Source: an uncultured Erysipelotrichaceae bacterium
GTDB lineage: Bacteria > Bacillota_I > Bacilli_A > RF39 > UBA660
Length of the DNA: 38,100 bases
Direction: 5' to 3'
NCBI GenBank assembly: GCA_902797265.1
Contig: CADBSF010000088.1
Span: forward strand, 1 to 38,100
The number at the start of each line of letters is the position of its first letter. Positions within the stretch are counted from its first letter, which is position 1. Both the position numbers and the translations under genes were made by a program. The notes under the pieces are model-generated. The model searched no databases. It had not been told where the DNA came from and saw nothing but the letters and a program-made list of their open reading frames with translations. Below, piece after piece: positions 22,257 to 31,148 of this stretch.

Positions 22257-25200
22257 ATGTTAACATACGAAGAATTATCAACGATTATTCCCAAAGAAAC
22301 CAAAGATTTTTTAGATATTTATTTACCATTAGAATATCATTATATTAGAAATTGTAATGTAGTACCAATTAAGAAAAGTACTATTACTCATCCAGAAAGT
22401 AAAAGATTCTTTCTAATGTTATATTCTTATTGTTTAAAAAAAGAGAATGCTTTATTATTCTCTCAATTTGGATTTCAAACAAAATCAATACCAGTAGAAG
22501 AAGATATAAAAGGCGATTTGGAAATGATTTATATGCAAAATCCAACTATTATTCCTTCTTTTAAAAATAAAGAAGACTATTCTCTATTAACTCCTATTGA
22601 TATCATTTTAAAAGCCTATAAAGAGTATGAATCAAAGGAAACAACTAGCATCTTATTTACATTTCTTTTACCAAGATTAGAATCAGAATCAAAATTTTTG
22701 ACTTTCTTAAAAAAGCAAAATGTAGAGGAAAAAGAAAGAATAGAATTATTATTAGAAAAAGAATTATTTAATAACTTTCCTATTTCTGTAATATCTTATT
22801 TAGAGACTGCTTCTAAGATCAGAAAATATATAAAAGAAGAAAAGAAAGAAGACAAAGAGTTAACAAAAGATAATAATCTAATTCCTTTATCTTTGTTCTT
22901 TGCAATTTATTTTTATCAAGATCCCATTACAGATACAAATGGAATTACAATGCAAAAAGTAATTATTTATTATTTAGAGAAAAAAGGGATTACTCTAAAT
23001 CAAATATCTTCTCAACTAGATCTATACTTGTATAAGGATGATATTGATAAAATAGAAAATAGTCTAATAGGAATAAAAGAATATTATCAAAAATATTATG
23101 ATAATCATTCTAGAGTAGAAGTAGTTGATATTGTTAATAATTTATGGAATAGAAAAGTAACAGAAAGTATTTATTTAGAAAGATTATTTGCTCAAGAAAA
23201 CTGTTATTTTGAAATGTTTCAAAATTTTTTAGAAGATATCCAAAAAGAATATGAATTTATAAAAAGAAAATCATATGAGAAGAAATTATCTAGTTTTTAT
23301 AGTAATATGAATTTAGATACGAAGGAATTTATTGAAACAACTTCTAAAATATATCTTTTATTATTAGATAAAATGAAAGAAGAACAACACAAGAAAGAAG
23401 TCTTAGAAAAAGAAGATGATGCGGATACTCTAGCTTTATTAATCGCTAGTTTTTATTATCAAACAGAAGTTAGTAAGTATTATGAAGATAATTCGATTAC
23501 GTTAGAGAAAATATTGGATTATTTAAAGATAACTATTACCAAAGAAGAAATTAAAAAAGTGGAATTGAATCCTATTGTTCTAATGAATCGTTTTAATCGT
23601 TTCATTAGAGAAGGAGTCAATAGTAGAAAGAAAATAGAGTCCATTACCGTCAATGATATTTCTTATAATCTATGTAATAGAGATTTTAATAAAAGTCTAA
23701 TCATGGAAAAATTATTTCATGAATTAAGTGATGGAAAAGCTCTATCAAATAATTTCTTATTGGATTTAAAGGGTCACTTACAACAAAAAGAAAGAGATAG
23801 AATCAATCAATTAAAACAATCTTTTTTTGGTAATATGCCCATAGAAACAATTCATTATTTAGAAGATGTTTCTATAATTTTTAAATCTCTTCAAAAAGAA
23901 GGATGCTTGGAATTAACAAAAAAGGAAAAGAAACAATTATCTTTATTAGTTGGTTTTTTTGGAGATGATCAATTAACAGAATTTATGGATTATTTACAGA
24001 TTGATTTAGAAGAGATAGAATCTTACTTTGATATTGATTTATCTAATATAGAAGGAGAATATGATATCGATTTCTTAGTAAAAGAATTTACTCCTTTTTT
24101 AGGAGAAGAAGAAAAGAAAAAAGAACTAACTCCTTATCAAATATTAATTAATGCTTTTTCTAAAGAAAATAATCGTTCCTATCATTTATCATCTTTATTG
24201 GATCATTTAGAATTACCAAGTAATTTATTGGAAACAATAGATAGTAAAGTAGAAGATTATAAGGACTATCAGGAACAACAAGAAGAAAAGAAATACTTAC
24301 AAGTATATCACATAAATACGATCCATTCTTTAGAAAAAATGCTTCATCTATATGAATTTATAAAAAATAAGAATACGAATTGGAGTCAAGAAGAAATCTG
24401 TGAATTATCGTTATTAATTATCTCTTATGATTCTTCTTTAATAAAACAGTTTTTAGAAAAACATCAAATATCTTTCAATCGAATATTAAAACTCTATGAC
24501 CTTGAAAAAATAAAAGAGATTAATTATTTAAATGATCCTAATTATCATTTGATAGAACCATTTAAGAAATACTTAGAAAAGGATTCGAATAGTAAAAAAT
24601 CGATTAGAGATATAAAAGATATTTGTAAAGTTCTTTTTGATGAAGAAATATCTCATAATAAAATACTAAAAAGTCTTTTGGAAGAAGAAGAGTATGAGAA
24701 ATTAAAAAGAGAGATATTAACTGAAAAAGATTATGAATCTTCTTTAACGATAAAGGAAAGAATATCTTTATTACAGACAAAAGAAATCCCTTCTATTGAT
24801 AGAAATAATATAGAAAGTATTCTTGAATTTGGAAAAGAACTAGTTCCTCATTCCCAATATATCTATGATGAATTACCTCGATTAGTAGAAGAAGATCAAG
24901 AAAAAAACACTTTACAATCTATTGAAGAAATTGTAAATAGTCTTTATCAAAAAGAAGATAGTAAGAAAACTAAAGGAATCTTTATGAAATTCTTTTCTAG
25001 TAGAGAAGAAGAACCAGAAATAAGAATGAATCAAGATAAAATAGAAGAATTAAGAATTACAATTGAAGAAAATATTACTGTTTTATCAAGAGAATTATTA
25101 GGATATGATGCTATTAGAAAATATATGGAAGAGTATCGAAAAAAGAATTTATCTTATTTAGAAATAGCAACAAAAGAAGTAGAATTATTAGAAGAGAATT

Positions 25201-25715
25201 TACAAGTATTAAATCCAGAAAATGAAGAAGAATACTTTCTTTATTTGAAATATGCTTCTTTATTACAGATTATGAAAGATAAGAAAAATCGTTTTCAAAC
25301 AACAAATCGTATCACTAGTCAAGAATTAGTAAGAATCAGTCAAGCAATTGTGAATCATTTTATTACGATAAATGCTTTAGAAATGGCAAAAAATGATTTA
25401 TTCCCTCTAATTGCTTCAGAACTTGCGATTGCGAAAGGAAGAAATACGGAAAAAGAAGCTTTAGAATTATCTCAAGGAGTAATAAATCTATTTCAAGCTT
25501 TATTAACAAGAAATGTGGAAGAAGCAAGCAATCATTTAGAATTATTAAATCATAGTAATCTTTCTGTCAATTTATTATCATCTCTACAAACAGATATCAT
25601 ATCTTTTACTAAAAATATTGCTGAATTAAAAGAATTAGATAGAAAAGCATCTAATTTTAAGGTAGATGATTTTATGGAAGAACAAGGAAAATCTCTTCAA
25701 AAAAGAAAGAAATAG
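22257..25715 (+). CDS. Large repeat protein with Clp-N-like modules and a TelA-like C-terminus
   Basis: A 1152-residue, all-helical, acidic protein with no signal peptide or membrane segment. It holds at least four diverged modules of about 165-177 residues. Matching pieces: NNFPISVISYLETASKI (172), SNMNLDTKEFIETTSKI (349), GNMPIETIHYLEDVSII (525); then ITLNQISSQLDL, ITLEKILDYLKI, IDLEEIESYFDI, ISFNRILKLYDL; then VDIVNNLWNR..YLERLF, NDISYNLCNR..IMEKLF, YQILINAFSKENNR..LLDHL. The last two pieces resemble the helical repeat of Clp-N domains (A..IL..A...H...HLL..LL). Residues about 925-1120 resemble TelA/KlaA (toxic anion resistance): ITIEENITVLSRELLGYDAI, SQELVRISQAIVNHF, PLIASELAIAKGRN, ALELSQGVINLFQALL. 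Function unknown; both domain calls are by eye. Confidence 0.7.
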   Translation: MLTYEELSTIIPKETKDFLDIYLPLEYHYIRNCNVVPIKKSTITHPESKRFFLMLYSYCLKKENALLFSQFGFQTKSIPVEEDIKGDLEMIYMQNPTIIPSFKNKEDYSLLTPIDIILKAYKEYESKETTSILFTFLLPRLESESKFLTFLKKQNVEEKERIELLLEKELFNNFPISVISYLETASKIRKYIKEEKKEDKELTKDNNLIPLSLFFAIYFYQDPITDTNGITMQKVIIYYLEKKGITLNQISSQLDLYLYKDDIDKIENSLIGIKEYYQKYYDNHSRVEVVDIVNNLWNRKVTESIYLERLFAQENCYFEMFQNFLEDIQKEYEFIKRKSYEKKLSSFYSNMNLDTKEFIETTSKIYLLLLDKMKEEQHKKEVLEKEDDADTLALLIASFYYQTEVSKYYEDNSITLEKILDYLKITITKEEIKKVELNPIVLMNRFNRFIREGVNSRKKIESITVNDISYNLCNRDFNKSLIMEKLFHELSDGKALSNNFLLDLKGHLQQKERDRINQLKQSFFGNMPIETIHYLEDVSIIFKSLQKEGCLELTKKEKKQLSLLVGFFGDDQLTEFMDYLQIDLEEIESYFDIDLSNIEGEYDIDFLVKEFTPFLGEEEKKKELTPYQILINAFSKENNRSYHLSSLLDHLELPSNLLETIDSKVEDYKDYQEQQEEKKYLQVYHINTIHSLEKMLHLYEFIKNKNTNWSQEEICELSLLIISYDSSLIKQFLEKHQISFNRILKLYDLEKIKEINYLNDPNYHLIEPFKKYLEKDSNSKKSIRDIKDICKVLFDEEISHNKILKSLLEEEEYEKLKREILTEKDYESSLTIKERISLLQTKEIPSIDRNNIESILEFGKELVPHSQYIYDELPRLVEEDQEKNTLQSIEEIVNSLYQKEDSKKTKGIFMKFFSSREEEPEIRMNQDKIEELRITIEENITVLSRELLGYDAIRKYMEEYRKKNLSYLEIATKEVELLEENLQVLNPENEEEYFLYLKYASLLQIMKDKKNRFQTTNRITSQELVRISQAIVNHFITINALEMAKNDLFPLIASELAIAKGRNTEKEALELSQGVINLFQALLTRNVEEASNHLELLNHSNLSVNLLSSLQTDIISFTKNIAELKELDRKASNFKVDDFMEEQGKSLQKRKK

Positions 25716-25720
25716 TATAA

Positions 25721-25749
25721 TTGTTTTTGAAAGAAAAAAATGGTATAAT
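25721..25749 (+). promoter_or_regulatory. Promoter of the vanY-truB gene
   Basis: TTGTTT (25721-25726), 17-nt spacer, TATAAT (25744-25749) preceded by TGG (extended -10). Confidence 0.7.
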
Positions 25750-25781
25750 TCACATAATAAAAAAGAAAATAGAGGTATAAG

Positions 25782-27179
25782 ATGAGAAATACAGTTTTAA
25801 TTAATAAAGAGAATAAGTGGCAAGAAAAATTTGCTTCTAATAGAAAACTAATCATAGTAGAAGATATTAATAAGAATAATATTTTAATAGAAGAGAATAC
25901 ATATCAAGCCTATTTTCAATTTAAGGAATTTTTAAAAGAAAAAGGAATTATCATTGGAATTACTTCAGCTTTTCGCTCTGTAGAAGATCAAGAGAAGTTA
26001 CGGAATGAACTATTAGAAGAAAGAGGAGAAGAATACGTAAAACATTATGTTGCGAATAAAGAGGAATCAGAACATACAACAGGTTTAGCAATCGATTTAG
26101 CTGTTTTCATTAATGAAAAGTATGAAGATGAAACAGAAGAAGCTTATACTTTATTAGAACAAACTCATGAATATTTAAAAGATTTTGGTTTTATTTTGAG
26201 ATATCCAAAAGAAAAAGAAAAAATAACGGGATATTCTTATGAACCATGGCATATTCGATATGTAGGAAAGATTCCTGCCAAAATAATAGGAGATAATCAT
26301 TTAACACTTGAAGAATACTTAAAATCATATAGTGGAGTCTTATACATTCATAAAGAAAAAGATATGACATCCTATGATGTTGTAGAAAGAATCAAAAAAA
26401 TCTATGGAATCAAAAGAGTAGGACATACTGGAACACTAGATCCAATTGCGGAAGGGGTATTAATCGTATGTATCGGAGAAGCTACGAAAATCGTAGAATT
26501 ATTAACAGCAGAAGATAAAGAATATGTAGCTGGAGTAAAGTTAGGAATATTAACAGACACTCTTGATAGTACAGGAAAGGTAATAGGAGAAAAAGAATTA
26601 CCTAATTACTTAGAGTTAGAAAAAATGATTTCATCTTTTCAAAAAACATACTTACAAGAAGTACCAATCTATTCAGCAATCAAAGTAAATGGAAAAAAAT
26701 TATATGAGTATGCAAGAGAAAATAAAAGTATCGAATTACCAAAAAAAGAGGTTACGATAAAAGAAATAGAATTATTAGAAGAAAATAAGAATACTTTTCT
26801 TTTTAAAACTCTTGTAACGAAGGGATGCTATATTAGAAGCCTCATTCGAGATATAGGAGAAGAGTTAAATACCTATGCAACGATGACTTCTCTTATTAGA
26901 ACGAAACAAGGAAAAGTATCCTTAGAAGAGACCAATACTTTAGAAGAAATAGAAAAAGGAGAAGCGATTATTCATACGATAGAAGAAGTATTGGATTATC
27001 CAATAATCACAGTAGATGAGGAAGAAGAAGAGAAAATTAAGAATGGTCTAGTTCTTGTTAATGAATGGAATATTTCTAATAAAGTATTATTTAAAAATAA
27101 GAAGAATCGATTATTAGGAATCTATCAAAAAGAAGAAAATCTTTTAAAAACTTGGAAAAATTTTAGAAATGACTTGTAA
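25782..27179 (+). CDS. truB: Fusion of VanY-type D,D-carboxypeptidase and tRNA pseudouridine-55 synthase TruB
   Basis: A single 465-residue frame. Residues about 1-165 are a VanY/DdcY zinc peptidase: TSAFRSVEDQ (61-70), SEHTTGLAIDLA (zinc ligands His98, Asp105) and EPWHIRYVG (Glu154, His157). Residues about 184-465 are TruB: SGVLYIHKEKDMTSYDVV, GHTGTLDPIAEGVL (catalytic Asp220), YSAIKVNGKKLYEYAR, CYIRSLIRDIGEEL. There is no signal peptide, so the peptidase half would be cytoplasmic, unlike normal VanY. No stop or frameshift separates the halves and I see no in-frame ATG, GTG or TTG at the usual TruB start; Met195 falls inside its first motif. truB is usually a separate gene after rbfA; here it precedes rimP. 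Both active sites look intact. Confidence 0.9.
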   Translation: MRNTVLINKENKWQEKFASNRKLIIVEDINKNNILIEENTYQAYFQFKEFLKEKGIIIGITSAFRSVEDQEKLRNELLEERGEEYVKHYVANKEESEHTTGLAIDLAVFINEKYEDETEEAYTLLEQTHEYLKDFGFILRYPKEKEKITGYSYEPWHIRYVGKIPAKIIGDNHLTLEEYLKSYSGVLYIHKEKDMTSYDVVERIKKIYGIKRVGHTGTLDPIAEGVLIVCIGEATKIVELLTAEDKEYVAGVKLGILTDTLDSTGKVIGEKELPNYLELEKMISSFQKTYLQEVPIYSAIKVNGKKLYEYARENKSIELPKKEVTIKEIELLEENKNTFLFKTLVTKGCYIRSLIRDIGEELNTYATMTSLIRTKQGKVSLEETNTLEEIEKGEAIIHTIEEVLDYPIITVDEEEEEKIKNGLVLVNEWNISNKVLFKNKKNRLLGIYQKEENLLKTWKNFRNDL

Positions 27180-27201
27180 ATATAAGATTTTATGATATAA
27201 T
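27174..27201 (+). promoter_or_regulatory. rimP-nusA-infB operon promoter
   Basis: TTGTAA (27174-27179), 16-nt spacer, TATAAT (27196-27201) in the context TATGATATAAT (extended -10). It overlaps the truB stop. Confidence 0.8.
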
Positions 27202-27213
27202 ACATCTAGAAAG

Positions 27214-27236
27214 GAGTGGGAAAAAAAGTCCCACTC
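27214..27236 (+). promoter_or_regulatory. Leader hairpin before rimP
   Basis: Perfect 8-bp GC-rich stem GAGTGGGA / TCCCACTC with loop AAAAAAG, starting about 6 nt after the predicted transcript start and followed by TTATTATTT, then the ribosome site GGGAGGTGA (27246-27254). It may be an attenuator, a 5' stabiliser or an autoregulatory site. The downstream T tract is interrupted, so full termination is doubtful. Confidence 0.6.
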
Positions 27237-27257
27237 TTATTATTTGGGAGGTGAACC

Positions 27258-27509
27258 GTGAAAGAGAAAATAGAAAGTCTAATAAAAGATTCTATAGAAG
27301 ACTTAAACGTATTTCTTGTAGATAGTTTTATCGATGAAGAAGAAGGGAAAAAAAGATTAAATATCGTCTTAGATAGTAATGAAATAATCGATTTAAATAA
27401 AATAACAGAAGCCTCAAGAATAATAAATAAATTATTAGATAAAGAAAAAAACATAATAGAGGATATTGATGAAGTAGATATTTATTCCAAAGAAAAAGGA
27501 GATGTGTAA
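27258..27509 (+). CDS. rimP: Short RimP: N-terminal domain only
   Basis: An 83-residue protein that matches only the N-terminal alpha/beta domain of ribosome maturation factor RimP (IESLIKDSIEDLNVFLVDSF, RLNIVLDSN, EIIDLNKITEASRIINKLLD, DIDEVDIYSKEKGDV). Family members are usually about 150 residues and have a C-terminal SH3-like domain that is absent here; the frame stops and nusA begins. RimP helps assemble 30S subunits. The GTG start at 27258 has an excellent ribosome site. Position directly before nusA supports the identity. It may be a natural short form or a reduced gene. Confidence 0.75.
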   Translation: MKEKIESLIKDSIEDLNVFLVDSFIDEEEGKKRLNIVLDSNEIIDLNKITEASRIINKLLDKEKNIIEDIDEVDIYSKEKGDV

Positions 27510-27510
27510 A

Positions 27511-28725
27511 ATGGAAGGCAAAGAATTTAAAAAAGCATTAGATAATATTGTAAAAGAAAAAGATATTGATCCAGAAATTGTTTATAGTGCAATGGAATTA
27601 GCCCTAACTTCAGCATATAAAAAGAATTTTAATTCAAAAACAAATGTAAAAGTATTATTTGATAGAGAAAGTGGAGATATTAAAGTATATTCTTATTTAA
27701 CAGTAGTACCAGATGATAAAATGACAAAAGAAGAATATGAAGATGCTTTATTTGAACAATATGCATTAGATGATGAACTAGATACAAAAAAGGAAGAAGA
27801 AGTAGTAGAGGAAGAGTCAACTGAGGAAGAAGAGAAAGATAAAGAAGAAAAACCTCAAATTTCATTCTTTAATAAAGAAACAGAAATTAAATTAAGTGAT
27901 GCGAAAAAGATTGATAAGACTCTAGAGATAGGAGATACTATTGATACAGAAGTTACTCCAAAAGATTTTGGAAGAGTAGCTGCTTCTACAGCAAAACAAG
28001 TAGTGATTCAAAAAATAAGAGAAGCAGAAAGAAATAGTATCATGGAAGAATTTGGAGATAAGCAAGATGAATTACTAGTAGGAACAGTAGCTCTAGAAGA
28101 TACGGATAATTATTTTATTGATTTAGGAAGAACAAATGGAATTCTTCCAAAGAAAGATATTATTCCTGGTGAAAAAATAGAAATGGGTTCTCAAATAAAA
28201 GTATATGTATCAAAAGTAGATAATAATGGAAAAAATATGCTTATTCTTTTAAGTAGAAGTCATTATGGATTTGTAAAAAGACTTTTTGAATTAGAAATTC
28301 CAGAAATCAATGATGGAACAGTAATGATTTATTCCGTTGCGAGAGATCCTGGAAATAGAAGTAAAGTAGCTGTTTATTCTGAAAAACCAAATGTTGATCC
28401 AATTGGAGCATGTATTGGCGAAAAAGGTTCTAGAATTGCTAGAATTATCACAGAATTACATGGAGAAAAATTAGATGTTGTAAAATATGATAAAGATCCA
28501 GCAATCTTTATTGAAAATGCACTTTCCCCAGCTAAAGACTTAACAGTAGCAGTAACTGATCCAAAGAAATTAGAAGCATTAGTAATTGCTGATGGAGATA
28601 ACTTCTCTCTAGCAATTGGTAAAAAAGGACAAAATGCTCGTTTAGCAACAAAATTAACAAAATTCAAAAAAATTGATATTAAAACAAGTGAACAAGCAAG
28701 ACAAGCAGGCATAAACTTTAGATAG
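27511..28725 (+). CDS. nusA: Transcription factor NusA
   Basis: A 404-residue protein. The N-terminal RNA polymerase-binding domain (MEGKEFKKALDNIVKEKDID...), S1 domain (GTVALEDTDNYFIDLGRTNG), KH1 (GACIGEKGSRIARIITELHG) and KH2 (LAIGKKGQNARLATKLTKFK) are all present. Residues about 66-112 of the N-terminal domain are an unusual acidic insertion with long runs of Glu, which explains the extra length over the usual about 370. NusA acts in pausing, termination and antitermination. The start at 27511 is preferred because AAGGAG (27496-27501) is 9 nt away; ATG 27502 is too close. Confidence 0.96.
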   Translation: MEGKEFKKALDNIVKEKDIDPEIVYSAMELALTSAYKKNFNSKTNVKVLFDRESGDIKVYSYLTVVPDDKMTKEEYEDALFEQYALDDELDTKKEEEVVEEESTEEEEKDKEEKPQISFFNKETEIKLSDAKKIDKTLEIGDTIDTEVTPKDFGRVAASTAKQVVIQKIREAERNSIMEEFGDKQDELLVGTVALEDTDNYFIDLGRTNGILPKKDIIPGEKIEMGSQIKVYVSKVDNNGKNMLILLSRSHYGFVKRLFELEIPEINDGTVMIYSVARDPGNRSKVAVYSEKPNVDPIGACIGEKGSRIARIITELHGEKLDVVKYDKDPAIFIENALSPAKDLTVAVTDPKKLEALVIADGDNFSLAIGKKGQNARLATKLTKFKKIDIKTSEQARQAGINFR

Positions 28726-28733
28726 AGGTTTTT

Positions 28734-28997
28734 ATGAAAACAAAAAAAATACCTTTAAGAACTTGTGTTATTACGAAAGAATCTTTACCAAAAAAAGAAT
28801 TAATTAGAATTGTTAGAACTCCAGAACAAATTGTAAAAGTGGATGAAACTGGAAAATGTAATGGTAGAGGTGCCTATATTAAAAAAGATTTACTTGTTTT
28901 AGAAAAAGCAAAAAAATCAAAGATATTAGAGAGAAAATTAGAATGTAAAATAGAGGATAGTGTATATGAAGAAATAAGAAAAATAATAGAAATGTGA
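28734..28997 (+). CDS. ylxR: YlxR/DUF448 RNA-binding protein
   Basis: An 87-residue basic protein with the YlxR motif RTCVITKESLPKKELIRIV and the GRGAYIKKD loop. It is the usual small gene between nusA and infB. The YlxQ (L7Ae-like) gene normally following in Bacillus is absent; infB starts right after. Reported roles include RNA binding and nucleoid-associated regulation, not certain for this species. Confidence 0.95.
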   Translation: MKTKKIPLRTCVITKESLPKKELIRIVRTPEQIVKVDETGKCNGRGAYIKKDLLVLEKAKKSKILERKLECKIEDSVYEEIRKIIEM

Positions 28998-29007
28998 GGT
29001 GGTCATG

Positions 29008-31146
29008 ATGATGACACTAGAAGATTATGCAATTGATGTAAATCTTTCCGTAGAAGAAATCAAAAAATTATGTGATAGAGTAGGTATCTCTTATGAAGAT
29101 GAAAATTCATTATTAGATGATATTAGTATTACTCTTTTAGATAATGCTCTTCAAGAAGAAGATACAGAAGAAGAATCTTTAGAAGAAGAGGAAGAAAGAT
29201 TACTAGAAGAAGAAGCAGTGGATAAAGCAGAAGAATTGGCATTTCATACGAAGATAGATTTAGATAATGAACAAAAATTTACAAAAGTAAAACAAAATAA
29301 ACAAGCTAAGAAGACTGATAATAATAAGAAAGATTTCTTAAAAGAAAGAAAGAAAATGTATAAACATCGTGAAAAACTTCAAAGTAATGAAGTAGCTCAA
29401 GATGAAAATATTATTCTTTATAAAGAAGGAATGACAGTGACAGAATTAGCTGGTTTATTAGAAGTTGGTTCTGTAGAATTAGTAAAAAAACTAATGGGCT
29501 TAGGAATTATGGCTTCTGTGAATCAATCTTTAGATTATGATACTGTAGAAGTAGTCGCAGCTGATTATAATAAAGTAGTGAAGAAAGAAGAAACAAGAGA
29601 TATTTCTAACTTTGAAAACTATGAAATCGAAGATAAGACAGAAGATTTAGTACCACGTCCACCTGTTGTTACGATTATGGGACATGTTGATCATGGTAAA
29701 ACAACTTTACTTGATTATATTAGAAATAGTGATGTTGTTAGTGGAGAAGCTGGAGGAATTACCCAAGCAATTGGAGCTTATTCAGTAACTTGTAATGGAA
29801 AAAAGATTACTTTTATCGATACTCCAGGACATGCTGCTTTTACTGAAATGAGAGCTAGAGGAGCTCAAATTACCGATATCGTAATTATTATTGTTGCGGC
29901 TGATGATGGAATTATGCCACAAACAAAAGAAGCAATAGATCATGCTAAAGCAGCAGGAGTTCCTATTATTGTTGCAATAAACAAGATTGATAAACCAGAA
30001 GCTAATATTGAAAGAATAATGACGGGATTAGTAGAAAACGGTTTAACTCCAGAAGAATGGGGTGGAGATATCATCGTTAATCAAATTTCTGCTAAAAAAG
30101 GAATTGGCGTTGATAAATTATTAGAAAATATTTTATTAGTAGCTGAAATGCAAGAATATAAAGCCAATCCATCTCGTTATGCCTCTGGTGCTGTAGTAGA
30201 AGCTCGAAAAGATTCTAAAGTTGGTTCAATCGCAACGTTACTAATTCAAAACGGTACTCTTCGTTTAGGAGATCCTATTGTAATTGGTAATTATGCTGGA
30301 AAAGTTAGAACTTTAAAGAATGATAAAGGACAAAATATAGTTGAAGCATCTCCGTCAACTCCAGTGGAAGTAACAGGAATTTCAGAAGTCGCAACGGCAG
30401 GAGATAAATTTATGGCTTTTGAATCAGAAAAACAAGCCAAAGATATTGCGGCAGCAAGACTTCTACGTTCCAAGAATGAAGATACCAACTTCAGTGGACT
30501 AAGTCTAGAAGATTTATTTGGAAGAATTAAAGAAGGACAAAAAGAAATCAAAGTTGTATTAAAAGCAGATGTCAATGGTTCTTTAGAAGCTGTTAAGAAT
30601 GCTTTAGAAAAAATTGATGTTGAAGGAGTCAAAGTATCCGTAATTCGTGGAGGAGTAGGAGCAATTACAGAAAGTGATGTCGTACTATCTTCTGCTTCTA
30701 ACGCTATTATTATAGGATTCAATGTAAGAGCAAATACAACTACACAAGAGATTGCCAAACAATATGGAATTGAAATTAAGACCTATGATATTATCTATAA
30801 AGTAGTAGAAGACATGGAAAATGCCATGAAAGGATTACTAGATCCAGAATTTGAAGAAAAAGTTCTAGGAACTGCTGAGATTAGACAAATCTTTAAATTC
30901 TCAAAAATTGGATTTATTGCAGGATGTCATGTAACTAGTGGAGTGATTAAAAATAACTCAAAAGCAAGATTAATAAGAGATGATATTGTAATCTATAATG
31001 GAGCAATTAATACTCTTCAACATGAAAAAGATCAAGTAAAAGAAGTAAAGAAAGATATGGATTGTGGACTTACTTTAGAAAACTGGCAAGACTATAAAGA
31101 AAAAGATGTAGTAGAAGTATATGAACTTGTTGAAATAAAGAGGTAA
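29008..31146 (+). CDS. infB: Translation initiation factor IF-2
   Basis: A 712-residue GTPase. The N-terminal part (about 1-200) is acidic and Lys/Glu-rich and includes an IF2_N-type domain (EGMTVTELAGLLEVGSVELV). The G domain begins with VTIMGHVDHGKTTLLDYIR (G1), DTPGHAAFTEMRARGAQ (G3) and NKIDKP (G4), followed by domains II, III and IV. IF-2 places initiator tRNA on the 30S and promotes subunit joining. Three ATGs lie at 29005, 29008 and 29011; GAGGTG at 28996-29001 fits best with 29008. Confidence 0.97.
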   Translation: MMTLEDYAIDVNLSVEEIKKLCDRVGISYEDENSLLDDISITLLDNALQEEDTEEESLEEEEERLLEEEAVDKAEELAFHTKIDLDNEQKFTKVKQNKQAKKTDNNKKDFLKERKKMYKHREKLQSNEVAQDENIILYKEGMTVTELAGLLEVGSVELVKKLMGLGIMASVNQSLDYDTVEVVAADYNKVVKKEETRDISNFENYEIEDKTEDLVPRPPVVTIMGHVDHGKTTLLDYIRNSDVVSGEAGGITQAIGAYSVTCNGKKITFIDTPGHAAFTEMRARGAQITDIVIIIVAADDGIMPQTKEAIDHAKAAGVPIIVAINKIDKPEANIERIMTGLVENGLTPEEWGGDIIVNQISAKKGIGVDKLLENILLVAEMQEYKANPSRYASGAVVEARKDSKVGSIATLLIQNGTLRLGDPIVIGNYAGKVRTLKNDKGQNIVEASPSTPVEVTGISEVATAGDKFMAFESEKQAKDIAAARLLRSKNEDTNFSGLSLEDLFGRIKEGQKEIKVVLKADVNGSLEAVKNALEKIDVEGVKVSVIRGGVGAITESDVVLSSASNAIIIGFNVRANTTTQEIAKQYGIEIKTYDIIYKVVEDMENAMKGLLDPEFEEKVLGTAEIRQIFKFSKIGFIAGCHVTSGVIKNNSKARLIRDDIVIYNGAINTLQHEKDQVKEVKKDMDCGLTLENWQDYKEKDVVEVYELVEIKR

Positions 31147-31148
31147 TT

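Noticed and set aside
30291-30758. 155-residue open frame on the minus strand inside infB
   Set aside because: It is antisense to the conserved G and II domains of IF-2, lacks a ribosome site and has no recognisable motif; a shadow of codon use.
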